Part shown: positions 45,262 through 54,800 of the stretch, one piece after another
How positions within the stretch are numbered: the first letter of the stretch is position 1
Layout: the number at the start of each line of letters is the position of its first letter
Source: Daldinia sp. FL1419
Lineage: Eukaryota; Ascomycota; Sordariomycetes; Xylariales; Hypoxylaceae
Reading direction: 5' to 3'
Assembly (NCBI GenBank): GCA_025201765.1
Contig: MU623348.1
Span: forward strand, 310,001 to 374,000
DNA: 64,000 nucleotides
Notes under the pieces: model-generated
What the model saw: only the letters and a program-made list of their open reading frames with translations
Databases searched by the model: none
Told to the model about the DNA's origin: nothing
Translations under genes and position numbers: made by a program

Positions 45262-46804
45262 ATGGGTATTCTTCAACTCTTAGCTACGGCCTGCCTGGTA
45301 ACTCTCATTCCAAGCGCTTCGGGGCTTCTAGCATTTCCTGGGGCTGAAGGATTTGGTCGGTATGCGGTTGGTGGTAGGACGGGGTCTGTTTACCATGTGA
45401 CGAACTTGGAGTGAGTATAGTCGCGCATACCCGTAAAACCAGTGTTCTCATAAAGTTCTCTAGTGACTCAGGCGAGGGGTCCTTCCGAGATGCTGTGTCC
45501 AAGTCGAATCGCATTGTCGTTTTCGACGTTGGTGGAACCATCAAAATCACCAAGCGGGTTGTGGTCTCGAAGAATATCTACATCGCCGGTCAGACAGCTC
45601 TGGGTAACGTATGTCTTAGACTATTCAACCGCTAAGTGTATTCTAAATTACGTGCTAATACTTGAACAAGGGCATCACGGTTTATGGCAATGGCTTGTCG
45701 TTCTCCAACGCCAACGACGCCATTGTGCGATATATCCGATTCCGCATGGGTAAAAGTGGTGATTCCGGTAAAGGTATTTTTATAGCTAAATCCTAATAAG
45801 TCAGCTTTAAATCATATACTAAAACTTATTAACGGATGGTATCACTATTTCCGATGGAAGTAACATGATTTTCGACCATGTGTCAGTTACCTGGGGCCGG
45901 GATGAAACTTTCTCTATCAACGGAGCCGTGCATAATGTTACGGTGCAGAACACGATCATCGGCCAAGGTCTGCAAACCCATTCATGTGGAGGGCTGATGC
46001 AGTCAGACTACGGTATTAGCCTCTTTAGGAATCTGTACATTGATAACAAGACGAGAAACCCTAAGGTCAAAGGTATGAACGACTTCCAGAACAACGTAAG
46101 TATTCTGTTGGACGCTTGGTAGATATACGGTTTGCTAAATCGTTTGTTAGGTAATTTATAATTGGGGAGGAGGTGGTGCCTATATCGCTGGCGACAGTGA
46201 AGGCCAGAGCCATGCCAACATCATCAACAACTACTTCATCTCCGGGCCTAGCACGAGCGTATCCGCCTTCACGAGGGGTAACGCCAACTTCCACGGCTGT
46301 AAGTGTATCGGTTAACGAGATGTCTCTGAGTAGGTGCTGACCTTGCGAGATGTATCGGAGAACTATTACGACAGCGACAAGGACGGCAAGCTCAACGGGT
46401 CTCCCCTATGCGTCCAAACCAGCTGTTACAGCGACATGGATATTCAAAAGACGCGTTTCGATTACCCCGGCCCAGGAAATCTACTGTCAGCACCTGACGC
46501 CTTGACCTACGTGCTCAGCAACGTCGGCGCTAATTTCCCAGGCCGGGACGAAATCGACAAGGGCCTCATAGCAGAAGTGCAAAGCTACGGCAAGAAAGGC
46601 GAACTGATCAGCTCCGAGAACTCGGGATCTTTAGATAACTCGAAGGGGAAAGCACCAACAGATACGGACGGAGACGGGATCCCGGACGAGTGGGAGAGTG
46701 CGCATGGGTTGAATCCCCGGGATGCTAGCGATGCTATGAAGATTAGTGGTTCGGGATATGCGAATATTGAAGTGTACCTTAATTCTCTAGTTCCCACTTC
46801 ATAA
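45262..46804 (+). CDS. secreted pectate lyase (PL1-like), anomalous acceptor at intron 3
   Basis: Six exons give 419 residues: 45262-45410, 45464-45608, 45671-45773, 45836-46095, 46151-46298 and 46350-46804. The signal peptide is MGILQLLATACLVTLIPSASG. The parallel beta-helix shows family blocks: AFPGAEGFGRYAVGGR, DSGEGSFRDAV, ITISDGSNMIFDHVSVTWG, TIIGQGLQTHSCGGLM and AFTRGNANFHGY. The tail carries a calcium-binding-like DTDGDGIPDEWE. It would cleave pectate outside the cell. Intron 3 (45774-45835) must end at AACGG|ATGG to keep both frame and the conserved KDGITISDGS block, but that acceptor is GG, not AG. No usable AG lies nearby. So it is a mutated acceptor, a sequencing error, or a rare splice. 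If not spliced there, the protein is truncated after about 132 residues. Confidence 0.85.
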
Positions 46805-46989
46805 GGGGCCGGAGTATCGAAATCGTTAATAAAAAGTAGTACGTTGCATAGTTCTGTTATTAATTCTTATTTGAAGAATCATAGGAAAACTCCTTCTCAT
46901 GAATCTTAGATTAAATAAGTCTGAAGGGTACATAGGTACATCTCTTCAGATCCCCCCCACACACAAACTAACCCCACCCTAGGCGTGCC

Positions 46990-47397
46990 CATTATGCGCA
47001 TAATAGATCTATTATGCGTTATTATGTATACTGCGCCTATTATGTACATAATGCAGCACGCATAATGCAATTATTAAGTAATACCCCTTTAGAAATTTTA
47101 CTATTAAAAATACGTAATATTTTAAAATAAAAATAAAATAAAATAAAATTGAAAAAATATTAAATCAATTTTAAATGTTTAAATCTAATAACTTAATTTA
47201 AAGTTATTAATTAAAATAATTTTTTATAATAGTAAAATCCTATTATAATATTTCAATACCTACCTAAATGTTGAAGCCTACCCCTTTTAGTACTAGTGCA
47301 CCGGATAATCGGGGGGTATAAATCCGTTATGCGCATAATACATCTATTATGCGTTATTATAAGTTATTATACGTTATTATACGCTAAGCGCATAATG
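46990..47397. mobile_element. AT-rich MITE-like element with CATTATGCGC termini
   Basis: Perfect 10-base inverted termini CATTATGCGC at 46990-46999 and 47388-47397. Subterminal near-identical direct copies of TTATGCGCATAATANATCTA lie at about 46992 and 47328. The interior is extremely AT-rich and has no coding capacity. No target duplication is obvious. It could be a MITE or a decayed fragment. Confidence 0.5.
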
Positions 47398-47575
47398 AAA
47401 TTCGCATCCCTACCCCACCCTGCACTAGGATCCCACCATCCCTGATTGGGCAAAGAAAATCCTTTCCCACGCACAGTAAACTTTAGTATATAGGGCCTAA
47501 TAAAATTCCTCGATTTCACCAGCAAATCCCTCGGGAGGAAGCCCACTTTCTCCCGTAGTAATTGCAAGACACCCG

Positions 47576-47663
47576 CCCTTGGTGGTGTAGTTGGTTATCG
47601 CGTTCGGCTGTAATTGAGTAAATTGTTACCGAAATGTCGCCGGTTCGATTCCGGCCCGAGGGA
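47576..47663 (+). tRNA. tRNA-Tyr (GTA) with 14-base intron
   Basis: A full cloverleaf can be drawn. The acceptor stem is CCCTTGG with CCGAGGG (one T-G pair). A 3-bp D stem, anticodon stem TTCGG/CCGAA and T arm GCCGG-TTCGATT-CCGGC complete it. The anticodon loop is CTGTAA...A with a 14-base intron (47614-47627) directly 3' of position 37. The anticodon GTA is at 47610-47612. The C1-G72 pair is the eukaryotic tyrosine identity element, and tRNA-Tyr is usually intron-bearing in fungi. The discriminator is A. CCA is not encoded. The B box is GGTTCGATTCC. Confidence 0.92.
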
Positions 47664-47669
47664 TCTTTC

Positions 47670-47684
47670 TTTTTGTGTTTTTTT
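47670..47684 (+). terminator. Pol III oligo-T terminator of tRNA-Tyr
   Basis: Five Ts begin at 47670, seven bases after the tRNA, followed by a second T run to about 47684. This is the usual RNA polymerase III stop. Confidence 0.8.
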
Positions 47685-48377
47685 AGCCCTAGTTATTCCA
47701 TGTGTTACTTTATGACTTACTTGTATTTTATTTTTTTCTGGTATGTATGCCCATTCCACATTATTGCCTTGAAGATACCTATCATAATTCCTTTTAAGTT
47801 TACAAGTTCTAGCACTGACGAGGCTATTCACGCTTTCGTTCGATAACCCCCAATTCCCTCTCGACATCCTAATTACACCTAAGATGCCATATCATGTCTT
47901 AGTCCCTTTTTAATTCGTCGCCTTCTAAGGATCTTCGACCATTCCGTCTAATGTAGATCCGTTAAGCTTTACCACCTTACCTACCTAGGTAACAGGTATA
48001 TAAGCAGAGCCACTTTCGTAGAAGTGATGTCTTAAAGCTCTGCTATATCCGAGGCTACTGAGACGATGGCGAACCGGGATTTCGTGGGATAATGGTAATT
48101 ATTTAAAAGTCCTACGGCCTTTTATAAAACATTACTGCTAATATACATGTATCACCCGACACCCCACCCGTCGAATAACGTCACGATACGAAGGCATGAA
48201 AGAGGTTGTGTAGCGTTCGATGGTTGTGAATGATTAGATAAGAAGTCAGGAAAGGGGAATAAAAAAGGGAAAAAAATAAAGCTAAGGGTTCAGTTTTGGA
48301 GAAAATAAATTTAGGTTGTCATACAATAATCATCGAGAGAGCCCAAGCACAACCATAGAAATATTTCTTGAACGACG
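47685..48377 (+). promoter_or_regulatory. upstream region of the 48378 gene
   Basis: Contains TACCTAGGTA near 47987 and a TATATAAG sequence at about 47997-48004 that could be a TATA box, though it lies nearly 380 bases before the start codon. No gene seen. Confidence 0.35.
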
Positions 48378-49229
48378 ATGTATCCTTCCGAGCCCGCTAT
48401 TCTCGCCGCTCTCTCATCATACCGCGCACACATCAGTAGCCATAACCATCGTGCCTTCGAGGTTATCATTCCAGATATTACGGCAGCCGATCCTGACGAC
48501 CCGGACCTTTTCGAATCAGACGAGGAGATGGAAGAGGCTCGCCTGGATTTCACTTCGCAGTTAGTTGGCGATCACCACGGCACGCACCCGCCAATCACTC
48601 GTCCGTCGGACGTGCTGACGCACTGGGAGGCCCTAGCACCGCAGCTCGGCCTCGATGGAGTCACGGTAAATTACGACACTGCCTGGCGCGACGGGATGAG
48701 AGATGTCTACAAGCGGGGAGTGATACGAGGCCTCAACGAGCGGTGCTCTGGTACCGTCACTATGTGGGAATTCCCCAGCGACCTAGCTGTCGTTCTGCAG
48801 CATGTGGACAGCCTCGTGGGTCCTGGCTGGTATAAATATCGCGAGCAGCACGAGAGCGTTGTTTTCTTCGAGGGTCTGGTTTGCGATGGCGGGCCAGGTG
48901 GTAATTTCCTGGAAGACCTTGTTTCGAGACGGGTCAGGACGGCTAGTGAGATCATCAATCGGACGGTGGGACTCGGGGAGGAGTACGAAATCGCTGGGGG
49001 TTGGGCATGTGGCGAGAAAGGGAATGAGGCGACTTCCTACGTTGTGTACAGCCGACCGCGAGATGTGGATGATGAGCGGGGTTGGTCGTGGCGCTACGTC
49101 GCTTGTCTTGGTCAGTTTGGCACGCACGTGTTTGAGAATGTGGTCAAGCTGCTCGAGTGGTACAAATCTTACGGAGAGCCCCGGGAGGCGGACTGGGGTG
49201 TCTCTGCGGGAGAAGTGTTTCAGGCGTGA
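48378..49229 (+). CDS. hypothetical cytosolic protein next to the chitinase locus
   Basis: A single exon of 283 residues from ATG at 48378. It is acidic near the N-terminus (DPDDPDLFESDEEMEEARLDF) and has no signal peptide or membrane segment. Trp-rich blocks (TAWRDGMRDVYKRG, LVGPGWYKYREQHE, DERGWSWRYVACLG) suggest a folded domain. I do not recognise the family. It ends 67 bases from the stop of the convergent membrane-protein gene, so their 3' ends likely overlap. GC content is higher than in flanking spacers, as expected of coding DNA. Confidence 0.7.
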   Translation: MYPSEPAILAALSSYRAHISSHNHRAFEVIIPDITAADPDDPDLFESDEEMEEARLDFTSQLVGDHHGTHPPITRPSDVLTHWEALAPQLGLDGVTVNYDTAWRDGMRDVYKRGVIRGLNERCSGTVTMWEFPSDLAVVLQHVDSLVGPGWYKYREQHESVVFFEGLVCDGGPGGNFLEDLVSRRVRTASEIINRTVGLGEEYEIAGGWACGEKGNEATSYVVYSRPRDVDDERGWSWRYVACLGQFGTHVFENVVKLLEWYKSYGEPREADWGVSAGEVFQA

Positions 49230-49295
49230 AATCCACATGGCTCTAAGTCATATTCCAACTTATTTACATGTCTCTAACTGTAACAAACAGGCTGT

Positions 49296-51203
49296 CTATT
49301 CATGGAGCAACATCACTCGTAATCCATATAGAGCAAGCATTAATTGTACATCACCCCCGTGGGGTCGAGCGACTCCCAGAATTCTATACACTAGGACATG
49401 TGTCCAACAATTAAGGGCCGGAAAGACAGAGCTACGGCCTCCAGGTAAACCGTGTCCTGTTCGCTGTCTCACTAGCAAGAGCAAGCTATGACTTCCGAGG
49501 AACGATACCAATATTAGCCGTTCGACCCAGGTTTCCCATCTTTCTTGAACTCTTGAAAAGGTGAGCGGCGACGGTGAGAGCTCCAACTGCTCGCTGTAGC
49601 GGCTCTGCCATCTATAAAGAGACACATGGGCGCGAAGGATGCTGCATCCTCTCTGGAAAACGTTTATTAGAGATTGAACAGTTGGCGCGAGCCTTCCTCG
49701 CCAGAAAGCGGAATATGTAGTGCTAGGATGTTCGAGTCTGCCTTCAATAACCCAAAAGGTCGAAGCTCGCTTGCTGACAAGACGTGTGCATGAAGTCTCA
49801 CACGCTTCTTTCGCCTCAGCGTACACTGAATCATTGCGACGGGCATTGTCTTGATCTAGCCTAGTTGATCGGAACGTTGTGGCCAAGTAACAGTCTCTAT
49901 GTGGATTGTACAAGCGAAAGCCATCATCCCTCGTCGGATCATAGTCAAGTGCCCAAACCGTAGCCGCCGACTTGTCGGTGTGGAGGCCAACGGGGAACCG
50001 ATGGAACGGCTCTTGCTCATCAGCCTGTCCGTTCTGTTCTTCGACATCGAGAAAGGCCGCTGTGCCCAGGTACACGTGGTCTATGCGGCTGCGCAGATAG
50101 ACCAGAGCCTTCGGCCAGAGATGGCTTTGCACGAAAGAACGCTGCTCCTCGTCCAAATCCTCATCTCCAGGTGCATCAGGCTGTTCGAAGGCCCAGGGGT
50201 AACGTCTGCCGATCGGATCTGAGAAGTAGGTTGCCATTGGCAGGTCACCTGTCTCTCCCATGTGTGGTGAGACAGTGTCGTAATTGGCGCCACCCCATAG
50301 AAACCCCGCGTTAGGTACGTACAGGGAAAGGGGTAAGAAGGGAATCAGGGCATACTTTGGGATATGCTTGGAGTACCGTGCTAGGTCTAGAGCTTCCAGA
50401 CTGACAGGTTCCTGGGGGCTTAGAGAACGACGAGTAGAAGCGTCCAAAAAGTACAGGTTATGGTTCCTTCCAGCCGATGTCTCAGAGAAAGGAGTTAGGA
50501 GGCCGTAAACTGCAACCAACATCAGCAGAGGCAAGCTAACAGCACGGAAGACGGCGAGCATCATCTTCCACGTCAGCTGCCGCCAGCTGTAAGATATTTT
50601 CGGTGAAGAGAGCGAGTATAAGTCCTGTGCCGTAACGGCAACGTAGCTGAGAATCCAGTCGACGGCGTTACAGCCTAGCATACCTGCAAGAACGACAAGG
50701 GTTTGGCGTGCCCAGATGAGTCGAAATCCACTTTTACCCCTGAAGTTAAAGAGTGACAGTAGGAGAAGGCATGTGGCTACGGCCGCCGAGGCCTCAAGCG
50801 AGTGTGCTTCCTCCGTGCACATGCTCCTAAGTCGTTTCCAAGCATCGAGGAAGAGTAGTGCACACGATGCAATTGGTTCAACCCGCCAGCAATATCTAAG
50901 ATGCCGATTGGGTGTTTGATGTAGTACTATAGATATTGACATAAGCCGGGCGGCTACGACAGTGGGGCACAGCGCCAGATCAGGAACGACCACTATGAAG
51001 AGGTATGATAGTGGAGGAAAGAGGTCCAACGTAAGCTGCCCCTTAGCTAAAAGCTCAGAGTTGTCCCGATGTCGTCTTTCGACTTCCTCAATAGTTTTGC
51101 TGCTTGAGGTAGTTATCAGAAAGACAAAGAAGCAAGACGCTAGAACTTGTAAGAATTGCCGTACGCAGCCTCGCACAAGTGTGCGGTAGTCTTTGGGCAA
51201 CAT
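49296..51203 (-). CDS. large multipass membrane protein divergent from the chitinase-nuclease gene
   Basis: A single open frame of 635 residues from ATG at 51203. Hydrophobic segments lie at about 16-32 (LQVLASCFFVFLI), 62-85, 105-120, 140-152, 165-185 and 213-235, with another near 577-590. Between them is a large soluble region (about 240-545). It contains PNAGFLWGGANYDTVSPHMGETGDLPMATYFSDP and a Cys pair in the CETSC segment. I do not recognise the family. Its start lies about 600 bases from that of the LysM-GH18-nuclease gene, transcribed away from it, so the two may share control. A role in export, tolerance or sensing of that protein is possible but is only inference from position. Confidence 0.72.
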   Translation of the reverse strand: MLPKDYRTLVRGCVRQFLQVLASCFFVFLITTSSSKTIEEVERRHRDNSELLAKGQLTLDLFPPLSYLFIVVVPDLALCPTVVAARLMSISIVLHQTPNRHLRYCWRVEPIASCALLFLDAWKRLRSMCTEEAHSLEASAAVATCLLLLSLFNFRGKSGFRLIWARQTLVVLAGMLGCNAVDWILSYVAVTAQDLYSLSSPKISYSWRQLTWKMMLAVFRAVSLPLLMLVAVYGLLTPFSETSAGRNHNLYFLDASTRRSLSPQEPVSLEALDLARYSKHIPKYALIPFLPLSLYVPNAGFLWGGANYDTVSPHMGETGDLPMATYFSDPIGRRYPWAFEQPDAPGDEDLDEEQRSFVQSHLWPKALVYLRSRIDHVYLGTAAFLDVEEQNGQADEQEPFHRFPVGLHTDKSAATVWALDYDPTRDDGFRLYNPHRDCYLATTFRSTRLDQDNARRNDSVYAEAKEACETSCTRLVSKRASTFWVIEGRLEHPSTTYSAFWRGRLAPTVQSLINVFQRGCSILRAHVSLYRWQSRYSEQLELSPSPLTFSRVQERWETWVERLILVSFLGSHSLLLLVRQRTGHGLPGGRSSVFPALNCWTHVLVYRILGVARPHGGDVQLMLALYGLRVMLLHE

Positions 51204-51805
51204 CGTGAGGTCGTCGTTGAAGTTCTGATGGATGTCTTGGGCTGCTGTCTAACGGCGGGATATTTGAGGTCTGAAGAAAGACGGTACACCTCTTCAGAGA
51301 TTTTCGAGCGTTTTGGCACAGTGGCTGTGTCTCAGTCGCATACATGTATGTAAATGAACTTCGTATGTCATCTCACGAAGATATATTGCTAGTTGCCATG
51401 TTGTCATACATATCCATTGGCCGTTTGGTCTGCTTATGACCTTACGACTTTGTTGGTGACTGCCAAGACTTTGTTGCAGGTTCGAACGACCGTCTAGAGA
51501 CACCAAAAGGGTGTGCTCATCTATTCAAAGTAACTCATCTTGGATTTTTTATCAAGGGAGAATGGTGCTGTGCAACTACACGGTGAGTGATGAGTAGAGG
51601 TAAGGTCACACAGATGTGAACTGCATGTCAGCTGCGATTATTCCTGGGCAATGTTGATAATATGCTCCGATGAGAAATAGGAGGCTGAGTCGGGACGAGC
51701 AAGCTCTAATCAAGATATAAGGGCTCTTACTATAGCGATAGTTAGACGTAACCAAGACGAAACCTATGAGGGAATAGAAACGAGTCAATGCTTGAATTAA
51801 GCACC
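51204..51805. promoter_or_regulatory. divergent promoter region of membrane-protein and chitinase-nuclease genes
   Basis: About 600 bases between two divergent starts. An in-frame ATG at 51788 could extend the chitinase by six residues; the ATG at 51806 has the better context (CACCATGG) and signal peptide. Confidence 0.4.
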
Positions 51806-54800
51806 ATGGATTGTGTCCTACGGCTTTTTGTGTGCTTTTGGCTTTGCTCCTACAGTCTCGCACTTCCCGAGTTTCCGGGTGTCCTAGCCTACTTACCCCG
51901 TGCCTATGACCTCGTCGAGAGAGGCGACTGCACGACCGAGACCGTCGTTTCCGGCGATGGATGTGCATCTCTCGCCGAACGTTGTGGCATTTCAGGGGCT
52001 GACTTTACAAAATACAACCCAGACCCAAACCTCTGCTCAACTTTGCAGATTGGACAACGTGTCTGCTGTGTAGGTAACTCGCGTAAAACAGCATCGCATC
52101 TCAAGAGTTAACTTTATCAATTAGTCTTCAGGAACTCTTCCTGACATCCGGCCACAGCCGGAGCCCAACGGGACTTGCGCCTCGTATACTGTACAAGGAG
52201 GCGATACTTGTTCCAGCATAGCAGCAGCCAACGGCCTTAACGCATCACAAGTTGAAAACTTCAACAAAGTCAAAACATGGGGCTTTGACAGTTGTGCTAA
52301 CCTGGGTCTCGGGGTTAGAATATGTTTGAGCGACGGCGACGCGCCGTTGCCCGCTCCCCAAAAGGGCGCTATCTGTGGCCCTACAGTCCCTGGCACTGAA
52401 CAGCCACCAACCGGAACCAATATCAGCGATCTAAATCCCTGCCCTCTCAATGCCTGCTGTAACATTTGGGGCCAATGTGGCATTACAGGTGAATTCTGTG
52501 TGCCAACTAAGGGCGAGTTTGGTAACGTCGGCACGGGGCCACCGGGTTCTAATGGCTGTGCGTCGAGTTGTGGTCGCGAGATCACTAACAACGACGAAGC
52601 GCCGGATTCCTTTATATCAGTTGGATATTATGAATCCTGGAATATGGACCGACCCTGTTTGACTATGAAAGCCAAGTCGATTGCCGGCCTGAAATACACA
52701 CATGTGCACTGGGGCTTTGGAAAAATCGCGGCAGACATGAGTGTCACTATTAACGACACATACAAGCAGTGGGAAGACTTCAAAAGTCTGAGTGCCTCGG
52801 GAATCAAGGTGATTATATCTTTTGGCGGCTGGGGAGACTCAACTGACCCTGCCACATACGACATTCTTCGGACGGCAGTGAGTCCGGATGGCCGGGGAAA
52901 CTTTACCGATAACGTAGCCGGCTTTGCTAATGATGAAGGGTTGGATGGAATTGATATTGATTGGGAATATCCAGGGGTAAGCTAATAACTTCTCTCAACT
53001 ACCTACCTTCATTTCTTGTGCTCGCCTTGTATATCGCTCATCTCGATGAATACCTACCTAGGCACCCGATATTCCAGGCATCCCCCCTGGACAGAAGGAA
53101 GATGGCGAAAACTACCTCGCTACGTTAAAAATGCTCAGAAGTAAGCTAGACAAGAGCAAAAGCCTTTCCATCGCAGCACCCGCTTCTTATTGGTACTTAA
53201 GGCCTTTTCCTATTGCCAACATGTCCGAGTCTCTCGACTACATCGTCTACATGACTTATGACTTGCATGGCCAATGGGATGCTGGTAATCAATATGCACA
53301 GGAGGGCTGCGCAGGAGGGAATTGCCTAAGAAGCCATGGTAGTTTATCTCAACCTCTGTCCTAGGCTACACGACTAACAGGCTTGAACCAGTCAACCTCA
53401 CTGAAACCATGGATTCACTCTCCATGATTACAAAAGCCGGCGTTTCTACCAAGAAGCTGGTTGTAGGCGTGACAAGCTACGCACGCTCCTTCAAGATGGC
53501 AGACCCAAATTGCTCGGGACCAATGTGCACATTTCTAGGCTCGAACACTAGCTCTCAGGCTGAGCCTGGTGAATGTACACTTACCGCGGGTTACATCTCC
53601 AACGCAGAGATTGATAGTATCATAAGTAAGAAACCAGAGAGCAAGACTTGGCACGATAACGAAGTCGACGCGGATTTTATTGTCTATGACTGTGAGTAAA
53701 ACACTTAAACTTATATGCAGCGTTTTGTTGACGGATATCGGGTACTAGCAACTGAGTGGGCTTCATATATGACCGACAAGACCAAACAGTCCCGTAGAGA
53801 TCTCTGGAAAAGCCTCAACTTTGCTGGGACCATCGACTGGGCGCTTGATTTGCAACAGTTTTCCGAAGATGACGGCTGTCCAGAAGGAACGTGCGATTCG
53901 CCAGGCACGCTCTATGTAGGCCCCGAGATTTTTACAGACCAGAATCCAACCATCGAATGTAACCCACCATGTCAGCTTATCCTGCCCCCCTTTATTCTTC
54001 CAGAGCCAACCACAATCACATTTCCGACTATGACTACATCTCTTGAAGTTGCATGGACCGAAACGACTGTCGTTACTGAGGATAATGAAGAGACTACACA
54101 TTCTTCCATCTCAAGAATCGTGCAGACTACGACAATAAGTATTCCTCACTTAATTACCACTGCCATTGACTTCTGGAATAAACCTCTTGAAAACGGAAGT
54201 AACTCTACACTCATCTGGTTAACGTGGAGTCTTTCACCGCCGCCATTCGTTATAACAGACGACCCCAACCCGGAAAACAAACCAGGTGTTACACACTCTA
54301 AGGTAACAAGAACCATTTACCCGCCGCCGTGGCCTTACTCGGTTTCAACCTCCGGCTCGCAAACTACATCCACCGCACCGGTTATCACACATGGCTCCTC
54401 AACGCTTCACGAATCAGTTGCTGTCAAAACTCAGACGGGAGAACCCGGTCCAAAATGCACCTCAAACTGTGGGCACAGGTGCAAAGTGTTTTGTAATGCC
54501 CCGTGTCTACCTGGTTTCTGTCTCCCAGGAGGAGGTGACCCTTCACATAACGACTTCCAGGACCCTGCGGACCCCAATCCTCCTCCCGGTCCGCCCCCCG
54601 GCTCAAACCCAAACCCAGCAGGCGGCGGCAGCGATGTTTGCCAGCCCAAAGTCAGTACAGACACAGGACTATGCTCTAATGGCAACTTTCCCGTCTGGGA
54701 TCCTTCATCCATGTCGGTTCGTTGCGATCTTTCTGGTGAGGATGCCGACGCCCAGAAGACGGAATGCCAAAAAGGGGTCGACAATGACTTGGAGAAGTCT

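Noticed and set aside
46299..46333. Pectate lyase intron 5 ending at the first TAG (46333)
   Set aside because: Would be 35 bases and break frame; the GCGAG acceptor at 46349 keeps frame and restores the conserved HGY-VSENYYDSD block.
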